DNA of 64,000 nt from Streptomyces durmitorensis (lineage in GTDB: Bacteria; Actinomycetota; Actinomycetes; Streptomycetales; Streptomycetaceae), in assembly GCF_023498005.1 (NCBI RefSeq), contig NZ_CP097289.1, positions 9,238,001 through 9,302,000 on the forward strand, given 5' to 3'. Position numbers and translations under genes: made by a program. Below the pieces are notes generated by a model. The model saw nothing but the letters and a program-made list of their open reading frames with translations, made no database searches and was not told the origin of the DNA. This document shows positions 20,848-29,138 of the stretch, one piece after another; position 1 is the first letter of the stretch, and each line of letters starts with the position of its first letter.

Positions 20848-21380
20848 CGCGCACGCCCGGGCGGCGGACCGTCCCCCTGGCCCTGCGGCGGCCCCGCACG
20901 CCCGAGGAGCCGGTCACTGAACCGGTTGACGCCCCGGTCGCCGCGCCTCCCGAGCAGCCGGATCGCGTCGGCGGTCTCCGCCGCCATCCCGCCCCCGGTG
21001 TCCCGGACGATCCGCCCGAGATCGATCTCGGCCAGCACGCCGCCGGTGAGTCCCACCAGATCGATCCGGACGATCACCGCGTCGACGTCGACCCGGTCGG
21101 CGACCCGATCGACGTCGACGCGGTCGGCGATGCGGTTCACGTCGACCCGGTCGGCGATCCCCTCCACGTCCACCCGGTCGGCGACGCGCCGCACGTCGAC
21201 CCGCTCGGCGATCAGGTTCACGTCGACGCGCGACACGAGGTCGTCCAGGTCGATGCGGTCGAGCACCGCGCCGGCCACCGCACGGATCACCGTGGTCGCC
21301 GCCTCATCCATGATTCCCAGCACTCCCCGCGCCCGCCGGACGACGAAGTTCAGCGGGCCACCCGCGTTGTCTTCAGCCAT
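20844..21380 (-). CDS. Repeat protein (RVDVxxIAD nonapeptide repeats) coupled to RDD
   Basis: This 178-residue protein has a central array of about nine imperfect 9-residue repeats, such as LIAERVDVRRVADRVDV, RVDVEGIADRVDV and RVDVNRIADRVDV (about residues 45-120). The conserved cap GGMAAETADAIRL and an NRFSDRLLGR segment follow. Similar arrays occur upstream of or fused to RDD domains in actinobacteria, where they probably form a regular helical or solenoid arm. Start 21380 is taken from the family-like MAEDNAGG opening; no strong ribosome binding site is seen. At DNA level this appears as 27-base repeats at about 21060-21260. Confidence 0.78.
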   Translation of the reverse strand: MAEDNAGGPLNFVVRRARGVLGIMDEAATTVIRAVAGAVLDRIDLDDLVSRVDVNLIAERVDVRRVADRVDVEGIADRVDVNRIADRVDVDRVADRVDVDAVIVRIDLVGLTGGVLAEIDLGRIVRDTGGGMAAETADAIRLLGRRGDRGVNRFSDRLLGRAGPPQGQGDGPPPGRAR

Positions 21381-21412
21381 CCGGTGATCGCAGCGCCGAC
21401 CGGGATCCCTGA

Positions 21413-21433
21413 CATCCTCCGCCGCGGGTGAGT
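21413..21433. promoter_or_regulatory. Degenerate copy of the CGTCACCC-N5-RGGTGA motif
   Basis: CATCCTCC, five bases, then GGGTGAGT lies 33 bases upstream of the repeat/RDD operon. Five of eight left-arm positions and most right-arm positions fit the four better sites. It is included only as a possible weak member. Confidence 0.2.
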
Positions 21434-21454
21434 CTCCTCCGCGGGGGCGGTCCC

Positions 21455-22306
21455 TCAGTAGTGCGGGACGACGACGACCGGGCACCTGGCGTGGTGGATC
21501 GCCGCGTGCGCGGTCCGTCCGAGATGCGGCCCGGCGGGGATGCGGCGGCCGACGACCAGCAGACCGGCGGTCGAAGCCGCCCTGACCAAGTGGTGGCCCG
21601 GCAGACCGTGCAGGAGCCGCTCGGTGACCTGTGTGCGGGGGAATTTGTGCCGCCAGGGGGTGAGTACGGCCGCCAGAAGGCGCGACTTCTCCTCCACGGG
21701 GTCGATGGCGTCCGCGGAGGGGATCAGGGGCGCGGTCCAGATGTGCACGGCATGGAGCGGCGCTTGGCGGGATGCCGCCGCGTCGAAGGCGTACTCGAGG
21801 AGTTCGTCGTCGGGGCGGTCGAGGTCGAGGCCGAGCACGACCGGGCGGCGCGAACCGCCCGCGCCCCGGTGTTCGTCGGCGGGGTGGTCTCCCGCCCGGA
21901 CCAGAGCGACGGGGCAGGCGGCACGCGCGGCGACGGCCAGCGCGACCGAGCCGACCAGGACCCCGGTGAGCGCGCCGAAGCCACGTGAGCCGAGGACGAG
22001 CAGAGCCGATGATCTGGCCGCCGCCGACAGCGCCTGCACCGGTGGTCCTGTCACCTGCTCGTCCAGGATCCCCAGGCCGGGGTGCTCGCGGGAGAGCCGG
22101 AGGACGGCCCGGTCGAGCGCGCCGTCCTCGCGGTGGAACGGGACGTCGATCTCCGGCGGCCGACTGCCTTCCACCGGCGGGTCGCAGGCGTGGACGAGGT
22201 GGAGGGGCAGGTCACGGCGCAGGGCTTCACGGGCTGCCCAGCCGGCGGCGTCCAGGCTCTCGGGCGAGCCGTCGATGCCGGCGGTGATGGTCTGCTGGGT
22301 GGTCAT
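21455..22306 (-). CDS. Universal stress protein, two UspA domains
   Basis: This 283-residue protein has two UspA domains (about 1-150 and 155-283). The first has the ATP-binding pattern GSRGFGALTGVLVGSVALAV; in the second the loop is VGRRIPAGPHLGRTAHAAI, which departs from G-2x-G-9x-G(S/T), so only the N-terminal domain clearly binds ATP. Tandem USPs in actinobacteria respond to dormancy and hypoxia. The start at 22306 has GGAGGT. Its ATG overlaps the stop of a small upstream ORF (ATGA). Confidence 0.92.
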   Translation of the reverse strand: MTTQQTITAGIDGSPESLDAAGWAAREALRRDLPLHLVHACDPPVEGSRPPEIDVPFHREDGALDRAVLRLSREHPGLGILDEQVTGPPVQALSAAARSSALLVLGSRGFGALTGVLVGSVALAVAARAACPVALVRAGDHPADEHRGAGGSRRPVVLGLDLDRPDDELLEYAFDAAASRQAPLHAVHIWTAPLIPSADAIDPVEEKSRLLAAVLTPWRHKFPRTQVTERLLHGLPGHHLVRAASTAGLLVVGRRIPAGPHLGRTAHAAIHHARCPVVVVPHY

Positions 22307-22563
22307 GGTGCGTACCTCCGCGATGCGTTGGGGGCGTCAGCCGGTCCAGGCCCCGGCGGCGGCCTCCGCCGCCTCCGGCGGTGGGCGAGTGCCTCGTGCC
22401 CGGGAAACCGGGGTGGCTTGATGTGCTCGGCCCGCAGCGGTTCGGTCAGCAGAGGCATGCTCGTCCAGTAGAGAGGAGTGCTCATCCGGTAGACCTGGCC
22501 GACGGCCGGATGGCTCGCCGCGCGCCACGAAGCGTCGAGGGCTGTCGTTCGGATTCGTGTCAC
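22303..22563 (-). CDS. Small protein translationally coupled to the USP gene
   Basis: This 86-residue ORF starts at GTG 22563 with AGGAGG seven bases away and ends in an ATGA overlap with the USP start, both signs of real translation. The sequence (MSTPLYWTSMPLLTEPLRAE, then IKPPRFPG and a run of arginines and prolines) matches no family I know. It lies between two USP genes on the same strand. It could simply provide coupling, or bind a partner. Confidence 0.5.
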   Translation of the reverse strand: MTRIRTTALDASWRAASHPAVGQVYRMSTPLYWTSMPLLTEPLRAEHIKPPRFPGHEALAHRRRRRRPPPGPGPADAPNASRRYAP

Positions 22564-22606
22564 GTTGCCTCCTGCATACGGGAGTTCAGGCCGTGTGCCC
22601 GAGCGG

Positions 22607-23470
22607 TCAGGCGTGCGGGACGACGGCCACCGGGCAGGCCGAGTGGTGGAGCAGGGCGTGGTTGACCGGGCCGAGCTGCATGCCGACGTGCCCCCTGCGG
22701 CGACGGGCGCCGATCACCAGGAGATCGGCGTCCCGGGAAGCGGCGAGGAGCGCGGTGCGCGCGTGGCCCTCGACCGTCTCGCTGCGGACCGTGATCTCGG
22801 GGTGGGCGGCCCTCGCGTCCCGTACCGCCTCCTCGACCAGCTCCGTGGCCCGGCGCTGGTGGTCGTCAGGCGCCGTCGAGGGGGAGCCGGGGATCTCCCG
22901 GGCGGGGCGGCGCCAGGCATGGACGACGGTCACGGCGGCGTTGCGCGCCGCTGCCTCACGGAAGGCGAACTCCACCGCACCGTCCGCCTCTTGAGGGGCG
23001 TCGACGCCGACGACGACGGTGCGGAACCCGCCCCGCAGACTCTTCTCGCCGCCGCGTACGACGAACACGGGCGAGGTGGCGTGCGCGGCCACCGACAGGC
23101 TGATCGAACCGAGCAGCAGCTCGGCGAGCTCGCCGCGTCCCCGGCTGCCGACCACCAGGGCACAGGCCTCCGGACTGATCAGGGCGAGCGCGACGGCCGG
23201 GTCCTCGGGCAGCACCTCACTCGTCACCTTCACGACGGTGGTGCGGTGCAGGGCGCGTTCGACCGCCGAAGCCGCGATGTGGTCCGAAAGGGCCTGTACG
23301 GACGTCCGGTTGATGTCGAAGGACGGTTCGTGCCCCTCGTACCACTCCCACCTCGACGCATGGACGACATGCAGCGGCACCCCGCGCGCCGCGGCCTCGT
23401 CCACGGCCCAGTCCAACGCGCGCAGGCTCGGATCCGAGCCGTCGACTCCGACGATCAGGGGCTTGTCCAC
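22607..23470 (-). CDS. Universal stress protein, two UspA domains
   Basis: This 287-residue tandem UspA protein has IVGVDGSDPSLRALDWAVDE at the N-terminus, first-domain nucleotide loop VGSRGRGELAELLLGSISLSV and second-domain VVVGVDAPQEADGAVEFAF with IGARRRRGHVGMQLGPVNHALL. The first loop fits G-2x-G-9x-G(S/T); the second is also close (GARRRRGHVGMQLGPVN). The GTG start at 23470 has GGAAGG upstream, and a 14-base palindrome GCCCCTGCAGGGGC (23492-23505) just beyond it could be a control site. Downstream on the same strand are the coupled 86-residue ORF and the other USP, so all three may form one operon. Confidence 0.9.
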   Translation of the reverse strand: MDKPLIVGVDGSDPSLRALDWAVDEAAARGVPLHVVHASRWEWYEGHEPSFDINRTSVQALSDHIAASAVERALHRTTVVKVTSEVLPEDPAVALALISPEACALVVGSRGRGELAELLLGSISLSVAAHATSPVFVVRGGEKSLRGGFRTVVVGVDAPQEADGAVEFAFREAAARNAAVTVVHAWRRPAREIPGSPSTAPDDHQRRATELVEEAVRDARAAHPEITVRSETVEGHARTALLAASRDADLLVIGARRRRGHVGMQLGPVNHALLHHSACPVAVVPHA

Positions 23471-23491
23471 GCTGCAACCGCCTTCCGGCAC

Positions 23492-23505
23492 GCCCCTGCA
23501 GGGGC
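23492..23505. promoter_or_regulatory. 14-base perfect palindrome upstream of USP gene
   Basis: GCCCCTGCAGGGGC lies 22 bases 5' of the GTG start at 23470, just outside the ribosome binding site. It could be an operator or a hairpin in the 5' leader. No other copy was noticed. Confidence 0.25.
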
Positions 23506-24067
23506 CCTGCTTCGGACGGTTCCACCGAGAAGGCCGACCGGGGAGGGGCGAACCGGCCTCGGTAGGGGAACGGTTGACCGCTGCGCGCCGCCTCCCCGGG
23601 CACGGTGCGTCGGCCCCTGGTCGCGGCGGGTTACCGCTGTGGCTGGCAGACCATCCGGCCCGGCGTCCTCGTCCCACGTCGCATCCACGACGCCTTGCCC
23701 GGCCTTCGCCCATGGCGCCTGCCCGCCGGTGCGTACATCGGACCCCAGTACCTTGGCCACACGCCCCACGTCGCTTCTCTCGGGGTTGCCCGGAGTGCGA
23801 GCGCGGGAAGCGCGATGATTGCCCAGTTCAGCGGCGTGCGCCCGTGGGCGGTGGGTGCGCGACAGGTGTCGCGGACCGAGGCGGCTGCCCGATGCTGTTC
23901 TTCGAGTGCCTGTGGGCGCATCTGGCCGGCGGCTACCTCATCCAGCGCTGGACGAGATCGCTCGCTGACCGGGGCTGTCCTCACCAGGAGCCCGCCCCGA
24001 GCCCCCTGGCACCCACGCGATTCACGCCAGGACCACCAGGCCGTTCGCGCGACCCGTCGGACACCGC
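23506..24067. other. Stretch without a supportable gene
   Basis: No reading frame here has both a ribosome binding site and recognisable protein features. A plus-strand frame encoding MLFFECLWAHLAGGYLIQRW from about 23892 looks protein-like for 30 residues but has no site and then degrades to proline-rich sequence; it may be a relic. The stretch separates the USP operon from the TetR gene. Confidence 0.4.
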
Positions 24068-24652
24068 CTAGGCGTCCACCAACGCGGCCACCAGGCGCCT
24101 CATAGGGGGCCGCGGGTCAGATGTGCCCGGCCAGCTGGTCATCAGGAGGTGGTGGGCGGTGCCGACGATGGCGAGGGCCACCGTGCACGGGTCGACGGTC
24201 TCCGCCACCCGGCCAAGTCCCTGCTCGTCCTTCAGGTAGCCGGTGATGGCCTCCTGGATCGCGGCGAAGCCCGGCGCCCCTCCTTCCAGGGCCTCGCGGA
24301 TGCGCAGCGCGGCGGCGGGGCGGGTCATGGCGAGGCCTGAGATGGCGGGGCCGCCGGAGGCGAACAGTGCGAGGGCGACGGCCTCGAGATTCCCTGCCAC
24401 CGTGCCCTGCCCGGCGAGCCCCGACAGTGCCTGCGCCTTCGCGGCCGTCCGCGCGAACCGGTCGAGGAAGAACTCGGCCACGAACTCGTCGAACCCCGCG
24501 AAGTGCACATGCAGCAGCCCCTTGGCACAGCCTGCCTCGGTCGTGACGGACCGGCTGGTGAGCGCGCCGGGCCCGTCCCTTTCCACGACGCGCTCGGCGG
24601 CCGCGAACAGCCGCTCGCGTACGTCCGGCGTCGCTACTCCGCGCGGTGACAT
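24068..24652 (-). CDS. TetR/AcrR family transcriptional regulator
   Basis: This 194-residue regulator has an N-terminal TetR HTH (about residues 10-55: VRERLFAAAERVVERDGPGA, then SVTTEAGCAKGLLHVHFAGF) and an all-helical ligand domain. The start at 24652 gives MSPRGVATPDVRERL. It diverges from a methyltransferase gene, and the gap holds two tandem 14-base palindromes, most likely its own operators. The simplest reading is a repressor of itself and the methyltransferase, released by an unknown small molecule. Confidence 0.9.
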   Translation of the reverse strand: MSPRGVATPDVRERLFAAAERVVERDGPGALTSRSVTTEAGCAKGLLHVHFAGFDEFVAEFFLDRFARTAAKAQALSGLAGQGTVAGNLEAVALALFASGGPAISGLAMTRPAAALRIREALEGGAPGFAAIQEAITGYLKDEQGLGRVAETVDPCTVALAIVGTAHHLLMTSWPGTSDPRPPMRRLVAALVDA

Positions 24653-24726
24653 GGGCCCTCTTCCGTTCCGCCTTTCGCCGCCCTCACGGCGCACAACCCC
24701 TCGGATAGTAGCGGGGATTGCCAGTT

Positions 24727-24761
24727 TGGGCGCGCGCCCATACTGTTTGGGCGCACGCCCA
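24727..24761. promoter_or_regulatory. Tandem palindromic operators for the TetR regulator
   Basis: TGGGCGCGCGCCCA (24727-24740) and TGGGCGCACGCCCA (24748-24761) are both nested in the repeated context GTTTGGGCGC-CGCCCAT. Their centres are 21 bases apart, two helical turns, so two dimers could bind the same face. They lie between divergent starts at 24652 and 24791. Confidence 0.65.
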
Positions 24762-24790
24762 TTCTCCGTCATCCACCACAGGAGGCACCC

Positions 24791-25657
24791 GTGCCAGACA
24801 TCATCAACACCGAGCAGGAACAGGCATGGAACGGCCCCGAAGGTGCCCACTGGGCCCGCAACCAGGACCGCTGGAACGCCGTGAACGAGGGCTTCAACGA
24901 TCCTCTCCTCGACGCCGCCGGAATCACCGGGGACCACCGGACCCTCGACCTCGGCTGCGGCACCGGGCAGACCACACGCCTGGCCGCACTCCGGGCACCC
25001 CAAGGGCGCGCGCTGGGCCTCGACCTGTCCGGCCCGATGCTGGCCGAGGCCCGCGCCCGCGCGGAGCGAGAGGGCATCACCAACGCCTCCTTCACACAAG
25101 GCGACGCGCAGACACACCGCTTCGAGGCGGGCGCGTTCGACTCGGCGATCAGCCGCTACGGGGTGATGTTCTTCGCCGACCCCGTAGCGGCCTTCGGCAA
25201 CATCGGCCGGACGCTGCGACCCGGCGGGCGCCTGGCATTCGTCTGCCCGGCCGATGCCACGCTCAATGACTGGGTGGCGGCGATGGCAGCACTGCGCGAC
25301 TTCCTCCCGGTCGGCGACTTCGGGCAGCCGGGGCTGCCCGGCATGTTCTCCCTGGCCGCCACGGACCGTATCCGCGAGGTCCTCACCGCGGCTGGATTCA
25401 CCGGCATCACCATCAACCAGACGCAGGCCTACGGGGCATGGGGAGACGGAGCCGAGGACGCGGCGGAGTTCCTGCTGGGAACGGGCCCCGGTCGTCACCT
25501 GATGGAGCAGGCCGACGCGACTGCACGGGTCCTCGCCCGCCGCGCCCTGACGGACCATCTGCGCGGCCACGAGGCGGCGGACGGCATGGTCCGGCTGCGC
25601 AGCACGTCGTGGCTGGTCACCGCAGACCGCCCAGCCGGCCCGTCGGACAGGCCCTAG
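24791..25657 (+). CDS. Class I SAM-dependent methyltransferase
   Basis: This 288-residue enzyme has motif I LDLGCGTGQTT (about residues 54-64), motif II GLDLSGPMLAEAR, motif post-II FTQGDAQTHRF and LRPGGRLAFVCP before a lid-like C-terminal half. It resembles UbiE/COQ5-type small-molecule methyltransferases. The GTG start at 24791 has GGAGG seven bases upstream. It is controlled in all likelihood by the divergent TetR protein, which suggests modification or detoxification of the inducing compound. Confidence 0.87.
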   Translation: MPDIINTEQEQAWNGPEGAHWARNQDRWNAVNEGFNDPLLDAAGITGDHRTLDLGCGTGQTTRLAALRAPQGRALGLDLSGPMLAEARARAEREGITNASFTQGDAQTHRFEAGAFDSAISRYGVMFFADPVAAFGNIGRTLRPGGRLAFVCPADATLNDWVAAMAALRDFLPVGDFGQPGLPGMFSLAATDRIREVLTAAGFTGITINQTQAYGAWGDGAEDAAEFLLGTGPGRHLMEQADATARVLARRALTDHLRGHEAADGMVRLRSTSWLVTADRPAGPSDRP

Positions 25658-25934
25658 GTGTGAACCAGCGCCCGCCGGTGGCCGTCCCGTCCGGCCTCGC
25701 GGACGCCCCTGGTCACCACGCGGCGGACGCTGATAGCACGGACCGATGCTGAGCGGCAACAGGTCCGACACCAGCGGCAGTTGACGGCGTTGTGGCGGCC
25801 GTCGCCATTCTGCCCCGGTTCCGGTGGCTCCTACGGTTGCCGGCACCCCGGCGTACCGGCCCACGGCAGGAGTGGACGGTCCGGGGTCGCGTGATCCGCC
25901 CCGGAGAGCGCGTCGCACTCCGTCGGGAGCCGCC

Positions 25935-27494
25935 ATGCCGTCGTACGAGAGACGATTGAATCCCCAGTCGAATCCCCAGTCGAATCCGCAGTTGAATCCG
26001 CAGCCGTCCGCAAGGCCCCCTGCCCGAGCGGCGGCCCGGCGAGGGCCATGGCGCCGGGCCCTGGGGCGGGTGACCGCCGTCGTGGGCCTGGTCGTGGCCG
26101 CAGCGGTGTGCGCGCCGTCGCCCGCCGCGCAGGCGGCTCCGACGTCCGTCGCCCTGGAGAAGGTCGGCAACTTCGGCGCGAATCCGGGCAGTCTGAACAT
26201 GTACGTGTACCGCCCGACGAGCCTGGCGGCCGAGCCCGCGGTGGTGGTGGCCCTGCACGGCTGCGGCCAGAGCGCCCAGCTGTACGCCGACAACGCAGGC
26301 CTGGTGAAATTCGCCGACCAGCACGGCTTCCTGCTCGTCTTCCCCGAGCAGACGTCCGCCAACAACAGCAGCAAGTGCTTCAACTGGTTCCAGCCGGGAG
26401 ACACGCGGCGCGGCCAGGGCGAGGCGGCCTCGATCCGCCAGATGGTGGCGCACGCCGGCTCCGCGTACGGCGCCGACCCGGAACGGGCGTACGTCACCGG
26501 TCTGTCGGCCGGCGGCGCCATGACCTCGGTGATGCTCGCCACCTACCCGGACGTGTTCAAGGCGGGCGCCGTGGTCGCGGGCCTCCCGTACGCCTGTGCC
26601 GACGACGTGCTCTCCGCCTACAGCTGCATGAGCCCCGGCGTCGACCGCACCCCCTCGGCCTGGGCCCAGGAAGTCCGTGACGCCCACCCCGGCTACGGCG
26701 GACCCTGGCCGCGGGTGGCGATCTGGCAGGGCGACAACGACCCCACCGTCGCCAAGAGGAACGCCGACGAACTGCGCGACCAGTGGACCGCCGTCCACGG
26801 CCTGGACCAGAGCCCGGACCGCACCTCCGCCATCGGCCCCAACTCGACCCGCAGGGAGCAGTACCTCGGGACGGCCGGAAGCGTCGCCGTGGAGGTCGAC
26901 CGGGTGCCCTCCATCGCCCACGGCACCCCGGTCGACCCGGGAACAGGGGCACAGGAGTGCGGTGCGACCGGGACGGCGAACTTCATCGACTCCATCTGCT
27001 CCAGCTACTGGATCACCGGCTTCTTCGGCCTCGACGGCTCCGACCCCGGCGGTCTGCCCGCCCCGGGCGGCCTGGCCGCGACCGGGGCGACCGACACGTC
27101 CGTCACTCTGAACTGGAACGGCGTGACCGACGCCGCGTCGTACGCCGTGTACCGGGACGGCACCCGTATCGCCACGCCGAACCGGCCGCCGTTCACGGAC
27201 ACCGGCCTCAGCCCCGGCTCCGGCCACACGTACAGCGTGGCCGCCCGCGACACGGCCGGCACGGAAGGCGCGCGGTCGGCCGGGCTCACCGCCTCCACCA
27301 CGGGCTCCACCGCCAAGTGCTGGACGGCGAACAACTACCAGCACGTCCAGTCGGGACGAGCCACCACCACCGGCGGCTACGTCTACGCCAAGGGCTCGAA
27401 CCAGAACATGGGCCTCTACAACACCGCGGTGACCCACACCCTCAAGGAGTCGCCGACCGGCCATTACGTCATCGCCGACGGCACCTGCTCCTGA
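25935..27494 (+). CDS. Secreted PHB-depolymerase-type esterase with fibronectin III domain
   Basis: This 519-residue protein has a long N-region with a tandem NPQ-repeat (SNPQSNPQLNPQ), a hydrophobic signal segment ending PSPAAQAA at about residue 69, and an alpha/beta-hydrolase domain. The oxyanion motif is VVVALHGCGQSA and the nucleophile sits in TGLSAGGAM (GxSxG). A fibronectin type III domain follows (about 370-455) and a C-terminal Cys-containing region ending IADGTC. This is the layout of esterase_phb/LpqC-type extracellular depolymerases acting on polyhydroxyalkanoate or acetylated polysaccharides. GGGAG precedes ATG 25935. The next gene encodes another secreted esterase. Confidence 0.85.
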   Translation: MPSYERRLNPQSNPQSNPQLNPQPSARPPARAAARRGPWRRALGRVTAVVGLVVAAAVCAPSPAAQAAPTSVALEKVGNFGANPGSLNMYVYRPTSLAAEPAVVVALHGCGQSAQLYADNAGLVKFADQHGFLLVFPEQTSANNSSKCFNWFQPGDTRRGQGEAASIRQMVAHAGSAYGADPERAYVTGLSAGGAMTSVMLATYPDVFKAGAVVAGLPYACADDVLSAYSCMSPGVDRTPSAWAQEVRDAHPGYGGPWPRVAIWQGDNDPTVAKRNADELRDQWTAVHGLDQSPDRTSAIGPNSTRREQYLGTAGSVAVEVDRVPSIAHGTPVDPGTGAQECGATGTANFIDSICSSYWITGFFGLDGSDPGGLPAPGGLAATGATDTSVTLNWNGVTDAASYAVYRDGTRIATPNRPPFTDTGLSPGSGHTYSVAARDTAGTEGARSAGLTASTTGSTAKCWTANNYQHVQSGRATTTGGYVYAKGSNQNMGLYNTAVTHTLKESPTGHYVIADGTCS

Positions 27495-27552
27495 CGGTCC
27501 CCACGCAGCCGCCGCAGTCGGCCGTACGTGTTCACGTCCCCCGGAGGTACCC

Positions 27553-29019
27553 GTGCCCGCCACTGATCCGCCCATGGATCCGCCCAGACCCCTGCCCACA
27601 AGGGCGCGTACCGCGCGGTCGCTGCGCAGCGCCCTCGCCCTGACGGCGGTGCTCGTCACCCTCGCCGCGGTCCCGGCCGCCGCCGAACAGTCCGGCGGTA
27701 CCCACGGCGGCGACGCGCGGCACTGCGCGTCCTCGGCGAGGCTGAAGGTGCCGGGCGCCGAGCGCCAGGTCAACTCCTGCCTGGCCGAGTTGACCACCGC
27801 GGGGACGGTATCCTCCGGCCACACCGACCCGGCCGACTGGGCGGGGCTGACCCCTGCGGGCCTGACGACGCCGCGCGGGGTGCCCGGCATACAGATCGAC
27901 GGCTACTTCCCCGACACGTCGGCCACCAACACCAACCACGGCTGGAAGCACGACGCGCAGTTCGTCATCCGCCTGCCCGACCGATGGAACGGCGGCCTGG
28001 TGGTCGCGGGTACACCCGGGGTCCGCGAGCAGTACGCCAACGACCGGGCGATCGGCGACTGGGTGCTCTCCCAGGGCTACGCGTTCGCCTCGACCGACAA
28101 GGGCAACACCGGCGCGGCCTTCCACCGGGACGGGGCCGAGCCGGGCGACGCGATCGCCGAGTGGAACGACCGCGTCACTCAACTCACCCGCGCCGCACGG
28201 ACGGTGGTCGCGCAGCGGTACCACAGGCCACCCGCGCGCACGCTGGCCACCGGCATGTCCAACGGCGGGTATCTGGTGCGCTGGCAGCTGGAGAACCATC
28301 CCGAGCTCTACGACGGGGGAGTGGACTGGGAAGGCACGCTGTGGCGGACCAAGGGCCCGAACCTGCTCGACTTCCTGCCGCCCGCGCTGCGTGCCTATCC
28401 GCTCTACGCGGCGGGTGGTGAAGGAGCGGGCAGAGCCCATCGGGAGATGGTCGCCGCCGGCTTCCCCGCCGGTTCGGAATTCCTGTGGCCCTATCACCAC
28501 CAAGTCTACTGGGACCTGACCCAGCGGATCTACCGCGAGGAGCTCGACCCGGGCTACGACGGTGCGACGGAGGCCGGAACTCCCTTCTGCGCACCGGGGA
28601 CACCGGCGTGCGACGCCGACTACGCGTACGCGACCCGGCCGCGGGAGGTCCGCGCCGCCGTGCGCAAGATCGCCCTGACCGGACGCATCGGCAAACCGCT
28701 CATCACCGTGCACGGCACCCTCGACGTCCAGCTGCCCATCAGCAGGGACTCGGACGTCTACGCGAAGATGGTGCGCGGCGCAGGCCGCGACGATCTGTTC
28801 CGCTACTACCGCGTGGAGGGCGGCACGCACGTCGATTCGCTAGTCGACACGTTCCCGGACAAGCTGCGGCCCCTGGTGCCCTGCCACCGCTCGGCCTTCA
28901 CGGCGATGGCGGCCTGGATCGACCGGGGCGAACAGCCGCCGCCCAGCCGGACCGTGCCGCGTCCGGATGCCGCACAACCGGCGGCTCTGCTCGCCCGATG
29001 CCCCCTCGCCAGGCAGTGA
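27553..29019 (+). CDS. Secreted alpha/beta hydrolase (tannase/oligomer-hydrolase-like)
   Basis: This 488-residue protein has a signal peptide (RSALALTAVLVTLAAVPAAA, cleaved near residue 45) and an alpha/beta-hydrolase domain with NGGLVVAGTPGVREQYANDR and the nucleophile elbow TGMSNGGYLVRW. A late HIS-containing block, VEGGTHVDSLVDTFPD, and GKPLITVHGTLD may supply the other catalytic residues. It is annotated in related genomes as tannase/feruloyl esterase-like. Lying 58 bases after a PHB-type depolymerase, it could hydrolyse the released oligomers, but this is inference. The GTG start has GGAGGT. Confidence 0.78.
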   Translation: MPATDPPMDPPRPLPTRARTARSLRSALALTAVLVTLAAVPAAAEQSGGTHGGDARHCASSARLKVPGAERQVNSCLAELTTAGTVSSGHTDPADWAGLTPAGLTTPRGVPGIQIDGYFPDTSATNTNHGWKHDAQFVIRLPDRWNGGLVVAGTPGVREQYANDRAIGDWVLSQGYAFASTDKGNTGAAFHRDGAEPGDAIAEWNDRVTQLTRAARTVVAQRYHRPPARTLATGMSNGGYLVRWQLENHPELYDGGVDWEGTLWRTKGPNLLDFLPPALRAYPLYAAGGEGAGRAHREMVAAGFPAGSEFLWPYHHQVYWDLTQRIYREELDPGYDGATEAGTPFCAPGTPACDADYAYATRPREVRAAVRKIALTGRIGKPLITVHGTLDVQLPISRDSDVYAKMVRGAGRDDLFRYYRVEGGTHVDSLVDTFPDKLRPLVPCHRSAFTAMAAWIDRGEQPPPSRTVPRPDAAQPAALLARCPLARQ

Positions 29020-29138
29020 TTCCGGCCAAGTCCCGGCAGGGGGAGGTGGTCCGGAAGGCAGGATTCCTCAACGACGAGCCAAAAATGCCGAGTTGACCTA
29101 AGATCGCCTCGCTCCCTATTCGTAAGGGAGTTCGGTGC

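Noticed and set aside
20844..21380. 27-base repeats considered as a CRISPR array
   Set aside because: They are in frame, encode a nonapeptide repeat and lack unique spacers.
23892..24071. Plus-strand frame starting MLFFECLWAHLAGGYL
   Set aside because: No ribosome binding site, then proline-rich degenerate sequence; not supportable as a gene.
24068..28830. Idea that the methyltransferases, P450s and esterases form a biosynthetic cluster
   Set aside because: No polyketide, peptide, terpene or RiPP core enzyme is present, and the genes have separate regulators.
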